The notes below the pieces were generated by a model. It saw nothing but the letters and a program-made list of their open reading frames with translations. It was not told where the DNA came from and did not search any database. From NCBI GenBank assembly GCA_944320995.1, contig CALUJQ010000023.1, positions 1 through 46,443 of the forward strand: a DNA stretch of 46,443 nucleotides, given 5' to 3'. Within the stretch, counting starts at the first letter, position 1. Each line of letters opens with the position of its first letter. This document shows positions 16,235 to 25,210 of the stretch, one piece after another. This DNA is from an uncultured Barnesiella sp. (GTDB lineage Bacteria; Bacteroidota; Bacteroidia; Bacteroidales; Barnesiellaceae). The position numbers were made by a program, and so were the translations under genes.

Positions 16235-17002
16235 ATGGGAAACACGACAGAGGTTTTAATTATTGATGACGATAATCCGTCTATACTTGTTTTGATCGAT
16301 CGGTTGAAGGCATTTCCCGGTGTGCGGGTAGTGGCTACCGCATGTAATGGCGAAGAGGGGAGAAGTGTCGTTATGAAATACAGGCCCGAATTGCTGTTTC
16401 TCGACATAGAGTTGCCCGATGTTTCGGGACTGGAATTCTTGTCGTCGCTCGACAAAAATATCGATTGGGATATGAAGGTCGTATTTTATACTTCATATGA
16501 GAAATATCTGCTGCAAGCCTTGCGGTTACAGGCCTTTGATTTTTTGTTGAAGCCTGTGAATGAGAACGAACTGTCGTTGATTATGAACCGGTTTTATCTA
16601 TGCCGGGAAGAGGGTGACAGTTCGGTGCGGTTATCGCCGCCGTCGAGCGGGCTACAACCTTCGGTCAAGGCAGTATTGATTACGACCATTACCAATGATA
16701 AACTCATTGTTCGGCCGGAGAATATAGGCTATTTCAAATATGATTCGGACCGCAAATTGTGGACGGTAGTCTTGAACAGCTTACAATATTTCATCTTGAA
16801 ACATCATACAACGGCCGATACGATTTTGAGTTATGCCTCTGAATTCATACAGATACATAAGTCGTATATCATCAATATCAACTATTTGTACCTTATTTCG
16901 GAGAACAGTTGTACGCTGCTGCACCCGTTCAATAAAGTTTCTGAACTTAAAATCAGCAAGATGTACAGGAAGAAATTATTAGACAAGTTTTACGATTTGT
17001 AA
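16235..17002 (+). CDS. LytTR-family response regulator
   Basis: This 255-residue protein has a receiver domain (about 5-122) with acidic residues DDD at 11-13, the phospho-acceptor Asp57 in LFLDIELPD, and the Lys of LLKPV. A C-terminal LytTR DNA-binding domain follows (about 150-255; IGYFKYDSDRKLW ... HKSYIININYL). It starts one base after the stop of the LytS-type kinase, so the two form a coupled two-component pair. Target genes are unknown. Confidence 0.93.
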   Translation: MGNTTEVLIIDDDNPSILVLIDRLKAFPGVRVVATACNGEEGRSVVMKYRPELLFLDIELPDVSGLEFLSSLDKNIDWDMKVVFYTSYEKYLLQALRLQAFDFLLKPVNENELSLIMNRFYLCREEGDSSVRLSPPSSGLQPSVKAVLITTITNDKLIVRPENIGYFKYDSDRKLWTVVLNSLQYFILKHHTTADTILSYASEFIQIHKSYIININYLYLISENSCTLLHPFNKVSELKISKMYRKKLLDKFYDL

Positions 17003-17021
17003 ATCTTGCCTAATAATAGGA

Positions 17022-17810
17022 TTATTTGGCCGCTTTTAAACCTCGAACCACAGCCGCGGTAAATCCGGCAGCTTCCATTTCGTTCAACCCTTTGATGGTG
17101 ATTCCGCCGGGGGTGGTTACTTTGTCTATTTCAACCTCGGGGTGGTTTCCGCTAGCCAGTAATAGCTCAGTCGCTCCTTTTACGGTCTGTTCGACAAGCA
17201 GGGCGGCATCCTTGGGGTAGAACCCCATTTCCACGCCTCCCTCGACAGCGGCTCTGATGTATCGCATGGCAAAGGCCGTTCCACAGGAGCAGAGGGCTGT
17301 CCCGGCTGTCATGAGGCTCTCCTCGATAAGCAGGCTTTTCCCTACGCTGTCGAATAGCGAGCGAATACAGTCGATTTGCTCGGGTACGGCATTGAACGGG
17401 GTAAAAAGCGTCATGCTTTGCCGTACGGCAATAGCTGTGTTGGGGATCGCTCGAAAGATGGCGGGAATCGACTCTCCCGAAGAGAAGAGGCCGGCAAGAC
17501 GTTCGAGGGTGGCACCGGCTACGACCGAGACGATAATCTGTTTAGGCAGATCGAGAGCTTTGCGTATATCGATAGCCACGCTGTCGAGAACCCACGGTTT
17601 GACGGCCAAGATAATGATGTCGGCATCTTTGATTGCCGCTTTGTTGTCGGTTGTGGTGTGAATCGAGGAATTGGCCGCTTTGAGGGCGTTTAGCTTTTCT
17701 TCACCCCGATTGCTGACGGTGATGTCCGACGGTGATACAAAAGTGCTTTGTGCAAGTCCGAGGGCCAAGGCTCCACCCATATTGCCCCCGCCTATGATGG
17801 CTATTTTCAT
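17022..17810 (-). CDS. proC: Pyrroline-5-carboxylate reductase
   Basis: This 262-residue enzyme opens with the NAD(P)-binding motif IIGGGNMGGALALGL and ends with the ProC signature region (VTTPGGITIKGLNEMEAAGF, about 230-250). It reduces pyrroline-5-carboxylate to proline. Its start overlaps the end of argD by four bases, making it the last gene of the argR-led operon. In this setting it may also link ornithine or glutamate semialdehyde metabolism to proline. Confidence 0.95.
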   Translation of the reverse strand: MKIAIIGGGNMGGALALGLAQSTFVSPSDITVSNRGEEKLNALKAANSSIHTTTDNKAAIKDADIIILAVKPWVLDSVAIDIRKALDLPKQIIVSVVAGATLERLAGLFSSGESIPAIFRAIPNTAIAVRQSMTLFTPFNAVPEQIDCIRSLFDSVGKSLLIEESLMTAGTALCSCGTAFAMRYIRAAVEGGVEMGFYPKDAALLVEQTVKGATELLLASGNHPEVEIDKVTTPGGITIKGLNEMEAAGFTAAVVRGLKAAK

Positions 17811-18931
17811 GAGAGTATGTTTTTAAGTTTGCCGATAAAACAATCGGCTTGTTCTTTGGATAGGGACAAGGGGGGTAACAACCGGATTACGTTTGTCCCC
17901 GAAGCTCCGGTGAATACGTGTTGCTCGAATAGCAGTTTGCTGCGTAGCTCTTTCACGGGATAGTCAAATTCGAGACCGATCATCAACCCCTTCCCGCGCA
18001 CCTCTTTGATTTGAGGCATGGTTTTGAGTTGGGCGATGAGATACTCTCCTACGGTTGCGGCATTCTCGACCAGTTTTTCGTTTTCCATGACATCGAGCAC
18101 GGCACAAGCGGCTGTACAAGCAAGGTGATTCCCGCCGAATGTGGTCCCTAACATACCGTAAACGGGGGTGAAATCGGGGCTGATGAGGACTCCTCCGATG
18201 GGGAATCCGTTGCCCATGCCTTTGGCTACGGTAATTAGGTCGGGGCGAATCCCGGCGTGTTGGTGTGCAAAAAATTTACCGGTGCGGCCGTAGCCCGATT
18301 GTACTTCGTCGAGAATGAGTACCACCCCGTTTTGGGTACACAGTTCCCGCAACCCTTTGAGAAATTGAGTGTCGGGAATCTGGATACCGCCTACGCCTTG
18401 TATCCCTTCGATAATCACGGCGCAGACATCGCCGGCCGCCATCTCGGTTTTCACCCGTTCGAGATCGTTGAGCGGAAGGAACGCCACTTCGAATGTGTCG
18501 TTGATTGGAGCGACAATCTTGGGGTTGTCGGTTACCTTTACGGCAGCCGAGGTACGGCCATGAAACGATTTGGAGAAGGCGATTACTTTTTTCTTCCCGG
18601 TGTGGAACGAGGCCAGTTTCAAGGCATTTTCGTTGGCCTCGGCTCCCGAGTTGATGAGGAAGAGCGTATAATCGTCGTATCCCGACAGTCGGCCCAACTT
18701 GTCGGCCAATTGTTGTTGAAGGCTGTTGATGACCGAGTTGGAATAAAAGATAAGTTTTTGAGCCTGCTCGGTAATCTTGTTCACATAATAGGGGTGAGAA
18801 TGGCCGATGGAGATTACGGCGTGCCCCCCGTAGAGGTCGAGGTATTCGGTTCCCTGCGTATCGTATGTGTAGCACCCTTTGCCGGCGGTTATCTCGATAT
18901 TGAATAGCGGATATACATCGAATAGTTTCAT
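17807..18931 (-). CDS. argD: Acetylornithine (or succinylornithine) aminotransferase
   Basis: This 374-residue class III PLP aminotransferase has the typical N-terminal YLDLYGGHAVISIGH, the LILDEVQSGYGRTG block carrying the cofactor Asp, and the Schiff-base Lys in TVAKGMGNGFPIGG. It converts N-acyl-glutamate semialdehyde to N-acylornithine. Bacteroidales are known to use succinylated rather than acetylated arginine intermediates, so the natural acyl group here may be succinyl. It lies between argC (13 bases upstream) and proC (overlapping). Confidence 0.94.
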   Translation of the reverse strand: MKLFDVYPLFNIEITAGKGCYTYDTQGTEYLDLYGGHAVISIGHSHPYYVNKITEQAQKLIFYSNSVINSLQQQLADKLGRLSGYDDYTLFLINSGAEANENALKLASFHTGKKKVIAFSKSFHGRTSAAVKVTDNPKIVAPINDTFEVAFLPLNDLERVKTEMAAGDVCAVIIEGIQGVGGIQIPDTQFLKGLRELCTQNGVVLILDEVQSGYGRTGKFFAHQHAGIRPDLITVAKGMGNGFPIGGVLISPDFTPVYGMLGTTFGGNHLACTAACAVLDVMENEKLVENAATVGEYLIAQLKTMPQIKEVRGKGLMIGLEFDYPVKELRSKLLFEQHVFTGASGTNVIRLLPPLSLSKEQADCFIGKLKNILS

Positions 18932-18944
18932 GATTTTTTTTCAA

Positions 18945-19913
18945 TTAAAAAGCCGAAGGTTTGAGCTGCAACCCCACCCGTTCGTGTAGCCCGAACAGGA
19001 GGTTCATGTTATGCACGGCTTGTCCAGAGGCTCCTTTGAGCAGGTTGTCGATGACCGAAACGATGAGCAACTTCTCTTCGTGTTTTTCGAGATACAAAAG
19101 ACACTTGTTGGTGTTGACAACCTGTTTCAAGTCGGGCATCTTGTCGGTAAGGAATGTAAAGTTATGGTCGTCGTAATAGGAGTTGTACAAGTCTTTCAAC
19201 AACTCAATCTCGACGGGACAGTCGAGGTAGAGCGAAGCGAAAATACCCCGGGAGAAGTTCCCTCTGACCGGAATGAAATTGATGGGAGCCGAGAAACTGT
19301 TTTGCAGTTTGGAGAGGCTTTGCCGTATTTCGGCCAGATGTTGATGGGTGAAAGGTTTGTAGATGGAAATATTGTCGTTGCGCCAACTGAAATGGGAGGT
19401 GGGCGACGGTTTTTGCCCCGCGCCGGTCGATCCGGTAATGGCGTGAACGTGTATCTCGCTGTTGAGCAACAAGTTTTTTGCCAAGGGGAGCAAGGCCAAC
19501 TGAATGGCTGTGGCGAAACAGCCGGGATTGGCCACCCGTTTGGAGCGAATGATATATTTCCTGTTCAACTCGGGCAGACCGTATATGAAGTCGTTCCCGG
19601 GCGCATCGAGCCGATAATCGGTCGATAGGTCGATGATGCGCAACTCCTCGGGGAGATTGTGACTTTCCATAAATTTACGGGTGTCGCCGTGTGCCGTGCA
19701 GAAGAAAAGCAGGTCGATTTCGTCGAAGGGCATTTTGTCGGTGAACCGCAGGTCGGTCTCGCCGTACAGTCCGGTGTGAACGTCGGTCACTTTATTGCCT
19801 GCATTACTTTCGCTGTGAATGAAAACGATCTCGACATCGGGGTGGTTGATTAATAATCTGATCAATTCGCCGGCGGTGTATCCGGCGCCTCCGATGATAC
19901 CTACTTTTATCAT
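18945..19913 (-). CDS. argC: N-acyl-gamma-glutamyl-phosphate reductase
   Basis: This 322-residue enzyme has the NADP-binding start VGIIGGAGYTAGELIRLL, the catalytic Cys in VANPGCFATAIQLALLP (about residue 150), and the family stretch ITGSTGAGQKP. It reduces the acyl-glutamyl phosphate to the semialdehyde in arginine biosynthesis. It follows argG by 43 bases and precedes argD by 13. The protein is shorter than the roughly 345 residues of many ArgC proteins but complete. Confidence 0.95.
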   Translation of the reverse strand: MIKVGIIGGAGYTAGELIRLLINHPDVEIVFIHSESNAGNKVTDVHTGLYGETDLRFTDKMPFDEIDLLFFCTAHGDTRKFMESHNLPEELRIIDLSTDYRLDAPGNDFIYGLPELNRKYIIRSKRVANPGCFATAIQLALLPLAKNLLLNSEIHVHAITGSTGAGQKPSPTSHFSWRNDNISIYKPFTHQHLAEIRQSLSKLQNSFSAPINFIPVRGNFSRGIFASLYLDCPVEIELLKDLYNSYYDDHNFTFLTDKMPDLKQVVNTNKCLLYLEKHEEKLLIVSVIDNLLKGASGQAVHNMNLLFGLHERVGLQLKPSAF

Positions 19914-19956
19914 AATTACGGGTTTAAATAATTTTTTGTGGGCTCTAATCTACGAT

Positions 19957-21159
19957 TTATTTTTTGTTTTTATTTTGTATGGAATAGAAAATTTTCATTT
20001 GGTTGCCCAAAATTTTGGTAAATCCTTTCACGTCGTCGGCACTCCATGCCTTGTTCACTTCGCCGTATTCGCCAAAGTCCGATTTCATTAAATCATAGTC
20101 GCTTTCGATACCTACCAATACGTAGCGATAGGGGTGCAATTCGATGATTACCCGACCGGTTACGTTTTGTTGCGAACTGTCGAGGAAGGCTTCGATGTCG
20201 CGCATGACCGGTTCGAGGTATTGCGCTTCGTGCAGGAACATACCGTACCATGTACCCACTTGGTCTTTCCAATATTGTTGCCATTTGGTGAGGGTATGTT
20301 TTTCAAGCATCTTGTGGGCAGCGATAATGAGCATGGGAGCTGCGGCTTCGAATCCTACCCGGCCTTTAATGCCGATAATCGTATCGCCGATGTGCATGTC
20401 ACGACCGATGGCATAGGGGGCGGCGATGGCTTCGAGGTCTTGTATGGCGGTGACTTTGTTGTCGTAGGCCGTACCGTTGATACCGGCGATTTCGCCGTTG
20501 ACGAAATCAATCGTGATCGTTTGGCTTTGGGTTGCGGTCATTTGTGAAGGATAGGCGGCCTCGGGCAAGGTCTGGTTGCTTTTCAAGGTCTCTTTCCCGC
20601 CGATGCTTGTCCCCCAAAGGCCTTTGTTGATAGAGTATTCCATTTTTTTGAAATCGGCGGTGTAGCCGTGCTTTTTCAGATACTCTATTTCATATTCCCG
20701 GGTAAGGGTCATGTCGCGGGTAGGGGTGATGATGCCGATCTCGGGAGCCAGTATTTGGAATGTGAGGTCGAAACGCACTTGGTCATTCCCGGCGCCGGTG
20801 CTGCCGTGAGCCACATAGTCGGCTCCTATCTCTTTGGCATAATTAATAATGGCGATGGCTTGGAAAATCCGTTCGGAACTTACCGAGATAGGGTAGGTGC
20901 CGTTTCGGAGTATGTTCCCGAAAACCATGTATTTGATACTCTTTTGGTAATATTCTTGTGTAATATCGAGCGAAGCGTGTTTTACAGCGCCCAGTTTATA
21001 GGCTCGTTCTTCGATCGATTTCAGTTCTTCTTGGTTGAACCCTCCGGTATTGGCAATGGCGGTATATACATCGTATCCGCATTCCTCCGACAGATATTTA
21101 ACGCAAAAGGAGGTATCCAATCCTCCGCTAAAAGCCAATACTACTTTCTTTTTAGCCAT
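19957..21159 (-). CDS. argG: Argininosuccinate synthase
   Basis: This 400-residue enzyme has the PP-loop ATP motif AFSGGLDTS near residue 9 and the family block VAHGSTGAGNDQVRFD near 115. It joins citrulline and aspartate with ATP to give argininosuccinate. It follows the GNAT gene by nine bases, so the acyltransferase and this enzyme are in one transcript. argB, argH and a carbamoyltransferase are not in the window. Confidence 0.95.
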   Translation of the reverse strand: MAKKKVVLAFSGGLDTSFCVKYLSEECGYDVYTAIANTGGFNQEELKSIEERAYKLGAVKHASLDITQEYYQKSIKYMVFGNILRNGTYPISVSSERIFQAIAIINYAKEIGADYVAHGSTGAGNDQVRFDLTFQILAPEIGIITPTRDMTLTREYEIEYLKKHGYTADFKKMEYSINKGLWGTSIGGKETLKSNQTLPEAAYPSQMTATQSQTITIDFVNGEIAGINGTAYDNKVTAIQDLEAIAAPYAIGRDMHIGDTIIGIKGRVGFEAAAPMLIIAAHKMLEKHTLTKWQQYWKDQVGTWYGMFLHEAQYLEPVMRDIEAFLDSSQQNVTGRVIIELHPYRYVLVGIESDYDLMKSDFGEYGEVNKAWSADDVKGFTKILGNQMKIFYSIQNKNKK

Positions 21160-21168
21160 GATATTTTA

Positions 21169-21732
21169 TTATTTGTGTTCGTGATTATCGTTGTTTTCGT
21201 GTTCGTGCGGGTCGTAGAGCATTCCCGTGCAGAGGCACATACGTCGGTTGTTCCGTTGCAGTATGTCGAAGTTTACGCAACTTTCGCACCCTTTCCAGAA
21301 GGCGGGGTCGTCGGTTAACGAAGCGAAAGCGACAGGGCGGTATCCCAGCTCGTTGTTTATTTTCATGACCGCTTCGCCGGTAGTCAATCCGAATATTTTG
21401 GCTTCGGGGAATCGCTCTCTCGACAACTCGAAGGCTTTTCGTTTGATCCGTTTGGCCAATCCGTGTCCGCGATAAGTATCGACTACGATTAGTCCCGAGT
21501 TGGCGACGAATTGCTTGTTGCTCCAACTCTCGATATAGCAAAATCCTGCAAATTTGTCGCCGTCCAAAGCGATGATCGCTTTCCTTTCGAGCATCTTTTG
21601 TTTTACATATTCGGGGGAACGTTTGGCGATTCCGGTTCCTCTTATCTTAGCGGCTCTCTCGATGGTATCGAGGATAGTGTCGACGTATCCGATATGACGT
21701 TCGTCGGCTACGATTACTTGTATTTCTTCCAT
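21169..21732 (-). CDS. GNAT-family N-acyltransferase of the arginine operon
   Basis: From the ATG at 21732 this gives 187 residues, with a GNAT fold: the acetyl-CoA loop motif is seen around SGLIVVDTYRGHGLAKRIKRKAF. An upstream ATG would add 18 residues without similarity. A histidine-rich tail ends the protein. Because it lies between argR and argG, it is a good candidate for the first step of arginine synthesis, acylation of glutamate by acetyl- or succinyl-CoA, in a group that lacks classical argA/argJ. From memory, fitness data on a Bacteroides homologue support this; I cannot confirm it here. Confidence 0.8.
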   Translation of the reverse strand: MEEIQVIVADERHIGYVDTILDTIERAAKIRGTGIAKRSPEYVKQKMLERKAIIALDGDKFAGFCYIESWSNKQFVANSGLIVVDTYRGHGLAKRIKRKAFELSRERFPEAKIFGLTTGEAVMKINNELGYRPVAFASLTDDPAFWKGCESCVNFDILQRNNRRMCLCTGMLYDPHEHENNDNHEHK

Positions 21733-21782
21733 GATGTGAGATTCTTTTTTCCCTTTGAAAGATTGTATATTGTGATAAAAAA

Positions 21783-22268
21783 TCAATTGTGCAACTCGGG
21801 CATGAATGGCGAAAGGGCCAACATGGCTTGTTGGTGGTTTATGTTTTCTTGGAGAATTACCAATACCGTATCGTCTCCGGCAATAGTCCCCAGTATTTCG
21901 GGTGGGGTGTTGCTGTCGATGTCGTAAGCGAGGCTACCGGCGTATCCCGGGCGAGTCTTGATTACGGCCAGATTGCCCGAGAAGTTGATTGAGATAAATC
22001 CTCCGGGTATTTGTCGTTGAGGATTTTCGCTCATCTTCTCTTGCATGAGTTTACCCACACTGCCAATCTCGGGCATAATGTAGACGTATGACCCGTCGCT
22101 GCCGGGAACTTTGGCGATTCGCAGCTGCTTCAAGTCCCGCGATAGGGTAGCTTGTGTTAAATCGAATCCTTGTTCGTGCAACTTTTGCAATATCTCATCT
22201 TGGCTTTTGACTCTCGAATGGATAATAATTTCCCGGATAGACTGTAAGCGGGCTGCTTTATTTTTCAT
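21783..22268 (-). CDS. argR: Arginine repressor ArgR
   Basis: This 161-residue protein has an N-terminal winged helix (LQSIREIIIHSRVKSQDEILQKL... TLSRDLKQLRI) and a C-terminal hexamerisation/arginine-binding domain with the family motif GTIAGDDTVLVI. With arginine bound it represses biosynthetic genes. It is the first gene of the arginine operon and an ARG-box-like site lies between its promoter and its ATG, so it probably regulates its own transcript. Confidence 0.95.
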   Translation of the reverse strand: MKNKAARLQSIREIIIHSRVKSQDEILQKLHEQGFDLTQATLSRDLKQLRIAKVPGSDGSYVYIMPEIGSVGKLMQEKMSENPQRQIPGGFISINFSGNLAVIKTRPGYAGSLAYDIDSNTPPEILGTIAGDDTVLVILQENINHQQAMLALSPFMPELHN

Positions 22269-22282
22269 GTGCGTGTCATGTT

Positions 22283-22296
22283 TGAATAATTATGCG
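22283..22296. promoter_or_regulatory. ARG-box-like operator upstream of argR
   Basis: TGAATAATTATGCG (22283-22296) resembles one ARG box (TGAATaattATTCA) with the right half degraded. It lies between the -7 box and the argR ATG, where a bound repressor would block the operon. Confidence 0.45.
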
Positions 22297-22297
22297 G

Positions 22298-22328
22298 CAA
22301 ATATAAGATAAAATTAGGTGTGTTGAAA
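22298..22328 (-). promoter_or_regulatory. Promoter of the argR operon
   Basis: On the minus strand TATATTTG (22298-22305) matches the -7 box exactly. A TTTC -33 near-match (22325-22328) lies 19 bases upstream. Confidence 0.6.
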
Positions 22329-22403
22329 TAAATTTTGTATATTTTTTACAATATGGGGCTATTTTTAAATTTAATATGTATGTGTATGCAAAATTAATTA
22401 GAC

Positions 22404-22430
22404 AAAAAAAGGAAGGGATTTCCCTTCCTT
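22404..22430 (-). terminator. Terminator of surE
   Basis: AAGGAAGGGA (22409-22418) and TCCCTTCCTT (22421-22430) form a perfect 10-pair stem. On the minus strand it is followed by a run of seven Ts, and it lies 33 bases after the surE stop. Confidence 0.88.
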
Positions 22431-22462
22431 ATTATGATGGCGCATCGATGGATATACCGCAT

Positions 22463-23245
22463 TTATAAGTTTAAGATCGATGATAATTCTGTGGTGTGGC
22501 GTGCTGAGTTGTCGGTCATGCAGGGAACAACCGTAGCATAACCTTGATCCAGCCAATATTCGTCGGTGTCGGTTGCCTCGGGTTCGTTGTTTTTGAACGT
22601 GCCGGTAAGCCAGTAATATTCTTGTCCGTGCGGGTCTATGCGGCGGTCATACTCTTCGGTCCAATAACCTTGTGCCGCACGGCATAATTTCACGCCATTG
22701 AGCCGGGGTATATTGGGTATGTTGATATTCAATCCGATACCTTGCGGCCAATTGGGAGCGGCCAATGCTTTTTGGCAAATGGTCGTGACGAGTTCTTTAC
22801 AAGGAGAAAAATCGGCATCGGCTTTGTGGCTGCAAAGGGAAAAGCCGATAGAGGGGATATGCAGCAGAGCTCCTTCGAGTACGGCCCCCATAGTCCCCGA
22901 ATAGATGACACTGACTCCCGAGTTGGAGCCGTGGTTGATTCCCGAAACGATTAAATCGGGGAGCTGGTCGAGCAGGATATTCATCGACAACTTGATGCAA
23001 TCGACCGGAGTGCCGTTGGTACGAATCAGCCAGAACCCCTCCTGCCGTTCGAGTAATTTCATGCGGAGAGGGGTCGTGACCGTAATAGCCGAACTTTGTC
23101 CCGAGCGGGGCCCGTCGGGAGCAACGACAAGTATGTCGCCCAATGGCCTCAGAAATTCGGCGACTTCACGAATCCCTTTTGCTTGAATACCGTCGTCGTT
23201 GGTGATGAGAATAAGCGGCCTGTGAGAACGTATTATTTTTTCCAT
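22463..23245 (-). CDS. surE: 5'/3'-nucleotidase SurE
   Basis: From the ATG at 23245 this gives 260 residues. The N-terminal LILITNDDGIQAKGI carries the metal-binding Asp pair, and GINHGSNSGVSVIYSGTMGAVLEG is the second conserved block. SurE removes phosphate from nucleoside monophosphates. The open frame runs 61 codons further upstream but that part has no similarity and includes a promoter-like TATCTTTG (minus strand, 23272-23279), so the shorter start is used. It is monocistronic and ends in a strong terminator. Confidence 0.93.
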   Translation of the reverse strand: MEKIIRSHRPLILITNDDGIQAKGIREVAEFLRPLGDILVVAPDGPRSGQSSAITVTTPLRMKLLERQEGFWLIRTNGTPVDCIKLSMNILLDQLPDLIVSGINHGSNSGVSVIYSGTMGAVLEGALLHIPSIGFSLCSHKADADFSPCKELVTTICQKALAAPNWPQGIGLNINIPNIPRLNGVKLCRAAQGYWTEEYDRRIDPHGQEYYWLTGTFKNNEPEATDTDEYWLDQGYATVVPCMTDNSARHTTELSSILNL

Positions 23246-23523
23246 AAGGGAATAAACAGATTTGAATTGTACAAAGATAGCGATGAAAACCAAGAATCCG
23301 TCATATTTTAACGGATAATATGGAGCTTTAAAATAGGTAAAGCCTGAGCTTCGACTGATAGGAATGTGATAAAAAAAGTGTATCTTTACGCAGAAAATAG
23401 AAGGGTGACGCAGTTGGTTTATTAACAAAAGAGGTCACTTATCAACAATTAACCTATTTTCGGGCTGCCGGGATAACGGAATATAAATTAAAAGGTATTC
23501 CTTTGTGAAGAAAAAATAACAGT

Positions 23524-24288
23524 ATGGGTAAGATTATCGCTATTGCAAATCAAAAAGGAGGTGTCGGGAAAACGACTACCTCCATAAATTTAGCCACATC
23601 TCTGGCCGTTCTGGATAAAAAGGTGCTCCTCCTTGATGCCGACCCGCAAGCAAATGCTTCATCGGGGTTGGGGATAGACCCTCAACAGGTAAAGTCGTCT
23701 ATCTATGAATGTTTGGTAGGGCAGGCTTCGATAAAAGATTCGGTGGTAGGAACTTGTGTAGAGGGATTGAATTTAGTCGCTTCGCACATCGATTTAGTCG
23801 GAGCCGAACTGGAACTGATGAATTTGACAAATCGGGAACGGGTGCTCTCCCGGGCTTTGAATGAGGTACGAGCCGACTATGATTATATCTTGATCGATTG
23901 CTCTCCCTCGTTGGGATTGATTACGGTCAATGCCCTCACGGCTGCCGATTCGGTGATCATACCGGTGCAGGCCGAGTATTTTGCGTTGGAAGGAATCAGC
24001 AAGTTGCTGAATACGATAAAAATTATTAAATCGAAGTTGAATCCAAAACTCGAAATCGAAGGTTTCTTGTTGACAATGTACGACTCACGGTTGAGACTGG
24101 CCAACCAGATTTATGAGGAGTTGAAGGGCCATTTCGGCAGTTTGGTGTTCAACACGGTTATCCAGCGGAATATCCGGTTGAGCGAAGCTCCCAGCCACGG
24201 GCTTCCGGCCTTGTTGTACGACTGCGAGTCGAGGGGAAGTGTCAATCACATGGAACTGGCCAAAGAGTTGATAAAGAAAAACAGATAG
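23524..24288 (+). CDS. parA: ParA-family chromosome partitioning ATPase
   Basis: This 254-residue protein begins with the deviant Walker A motif KIIAIANQKGGVGKTTT and has the second ParA motif DYILIDCSPSLGLITVNAL. It has no N-terminal HTH, so it is of the chromosomal Soj type. It binds DNA non-specifically in the ATP form and drives movement of ParB-parS complexes. It is followed 21 bases later by parB. No perfect parS site was seen in the window. Confidence 0.95.
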   Translation: MGKIIAIANQKGGVGKTTTSINLATSLAVLDKKVLLLDADPQANASSGLGIDPQQVKSSIYECLVGQASIKDSVVGTCVEGLNLVASHIDLVGAELELMNLTNRERVLSRALNEVRADYDYILIDCSPSLGLITVNALTAADSVIIPVQAEYFALEGISKLLNTIKIIKSKLNPKLEIEGFLLTMYDSRLRLANQIYEELKGHFGSLVFNTVIQRNIRLSEAPSHGLPALLYDCESRGSVNHMELAKELIKKNR

Positions 24289-24309
24289 TAGCTAAAATCG
24301 ATAAAAATT

Positions 24310-25188
24310 ATGGCAACGCCTAAGAGAAGTGCATTGGGTAGAGGACTGGACGCATTGATTTCGATGGATAACATTGAGACGAGCGGTACATCGTCTATCC
24401 ATGAAATAGAGTTATCCAAGATAGTCCCCAATCCCGACCAGCCTCGTAGGGAGTTCGACCCCGAAGCACTTGAAGAGTTAGCCGCTTCAATTCGGGAATT
24501 GGGCATCATACAACCGATTTCGTTGAGGCAAGTTGCCGGGGGGGATTACCAGATTATCGCCGGTGAGCGACGGTACCGGGCTGCCCAGATGGCCGGATTG
24601 GAGACAATCCCGGCGTATGTGCGGACTGCCGAAGACGAAACGCTCATGGAGATGGCCCTTATCGAAAATATCCAGCGAGAGGATTTAAATTCGATAGAAA
24701 TTGCATTGGCGTTCCAAAAATTGATAGAACTTTACCAACTTACCCAAGAGAAGTTGAGCGAACGGGTGGGGAAAAAGCGTACGACAATTGCCAACTATTT
24801 GCGTTTGCTGAAACTGCCCGCCGAGGTGCAGATAGGCTTGCGCGACAAACGTATCGATATGGGGCATGCCCGGGCTTTGCTCTCGGTTCCCGATCCCGCT
24901 TTGCAATTGGAATTGTATGAGCGCATTCTTGCCGACGGGTTAAGCGTGCGCAATGTCGAGGAGCTGGCCAAAACCTTGTCGGCCGGGGGAGAACGTGCCC
25001 GTAAAAAGGCACAGAAAAAGGTCATGATGCGACAGGAATATAATGTGCTGAAATCACATTTGTCCGATTTTTTCCAAGCCAAAGTGCAGTTTACTTGTGA
25101 CGAGAAAGGTAAAGGGAAAATATCTATCCCGTTTAAAAACGAGGAGGATTTGGAACGGATTATCGGGTTGTTCGATAAATTGAAATAA
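24310..25188 (+). CDS. parB: ParB/Spo0J chromosome partitioning protein
   Basis: This 292-residue protein has the N-terminal box LGRGLDALI, the ParB nuclease-like domain with GERRYRAAQ (the CTP-binding motif) and ENIQREDLN, a central HTH (LSERVGKKRTTIANYLRLL), and a C-terminal dimerisation domain. It binds parS and loads as a CTP-gated clamp. It is co-transcribed with parA and followed within about 20 bases by a DUF5683 membrane protein. Confidence 0.95.
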   Translation: MATPKRSALGRGLDALISMDNIETSGTSSIHEIELSKIVPNPDQPRREFDPEALEELAASIRELGIIQPISLRQVAGGDYQIIAGERRYRAAQMAGLETIPAYVRTAEDETLMEMALIENIQREDLNSIEIALAFQKLIELYQLTQEKLSERVGKKRTTIANYLRLLKLPAEVQIGLRDKRIDMGHARALLSVPDPALQLELYERILADGLSVRNVEELAKTLSAGGERARKKAQKKVMMRQEYNVLKSHLSDFFQAKVQFTCDEKGKGKISIPFKNEEDLERIIGLFDKLK

Positions 25189-25210
25189 GACGTTGAGAGT
25201 ATCGGGAAAA

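Noticed and set aside
23246..23523. parS site upstream of parA
   Set aside because: No palindrome close to the usual parS consensus was found there.
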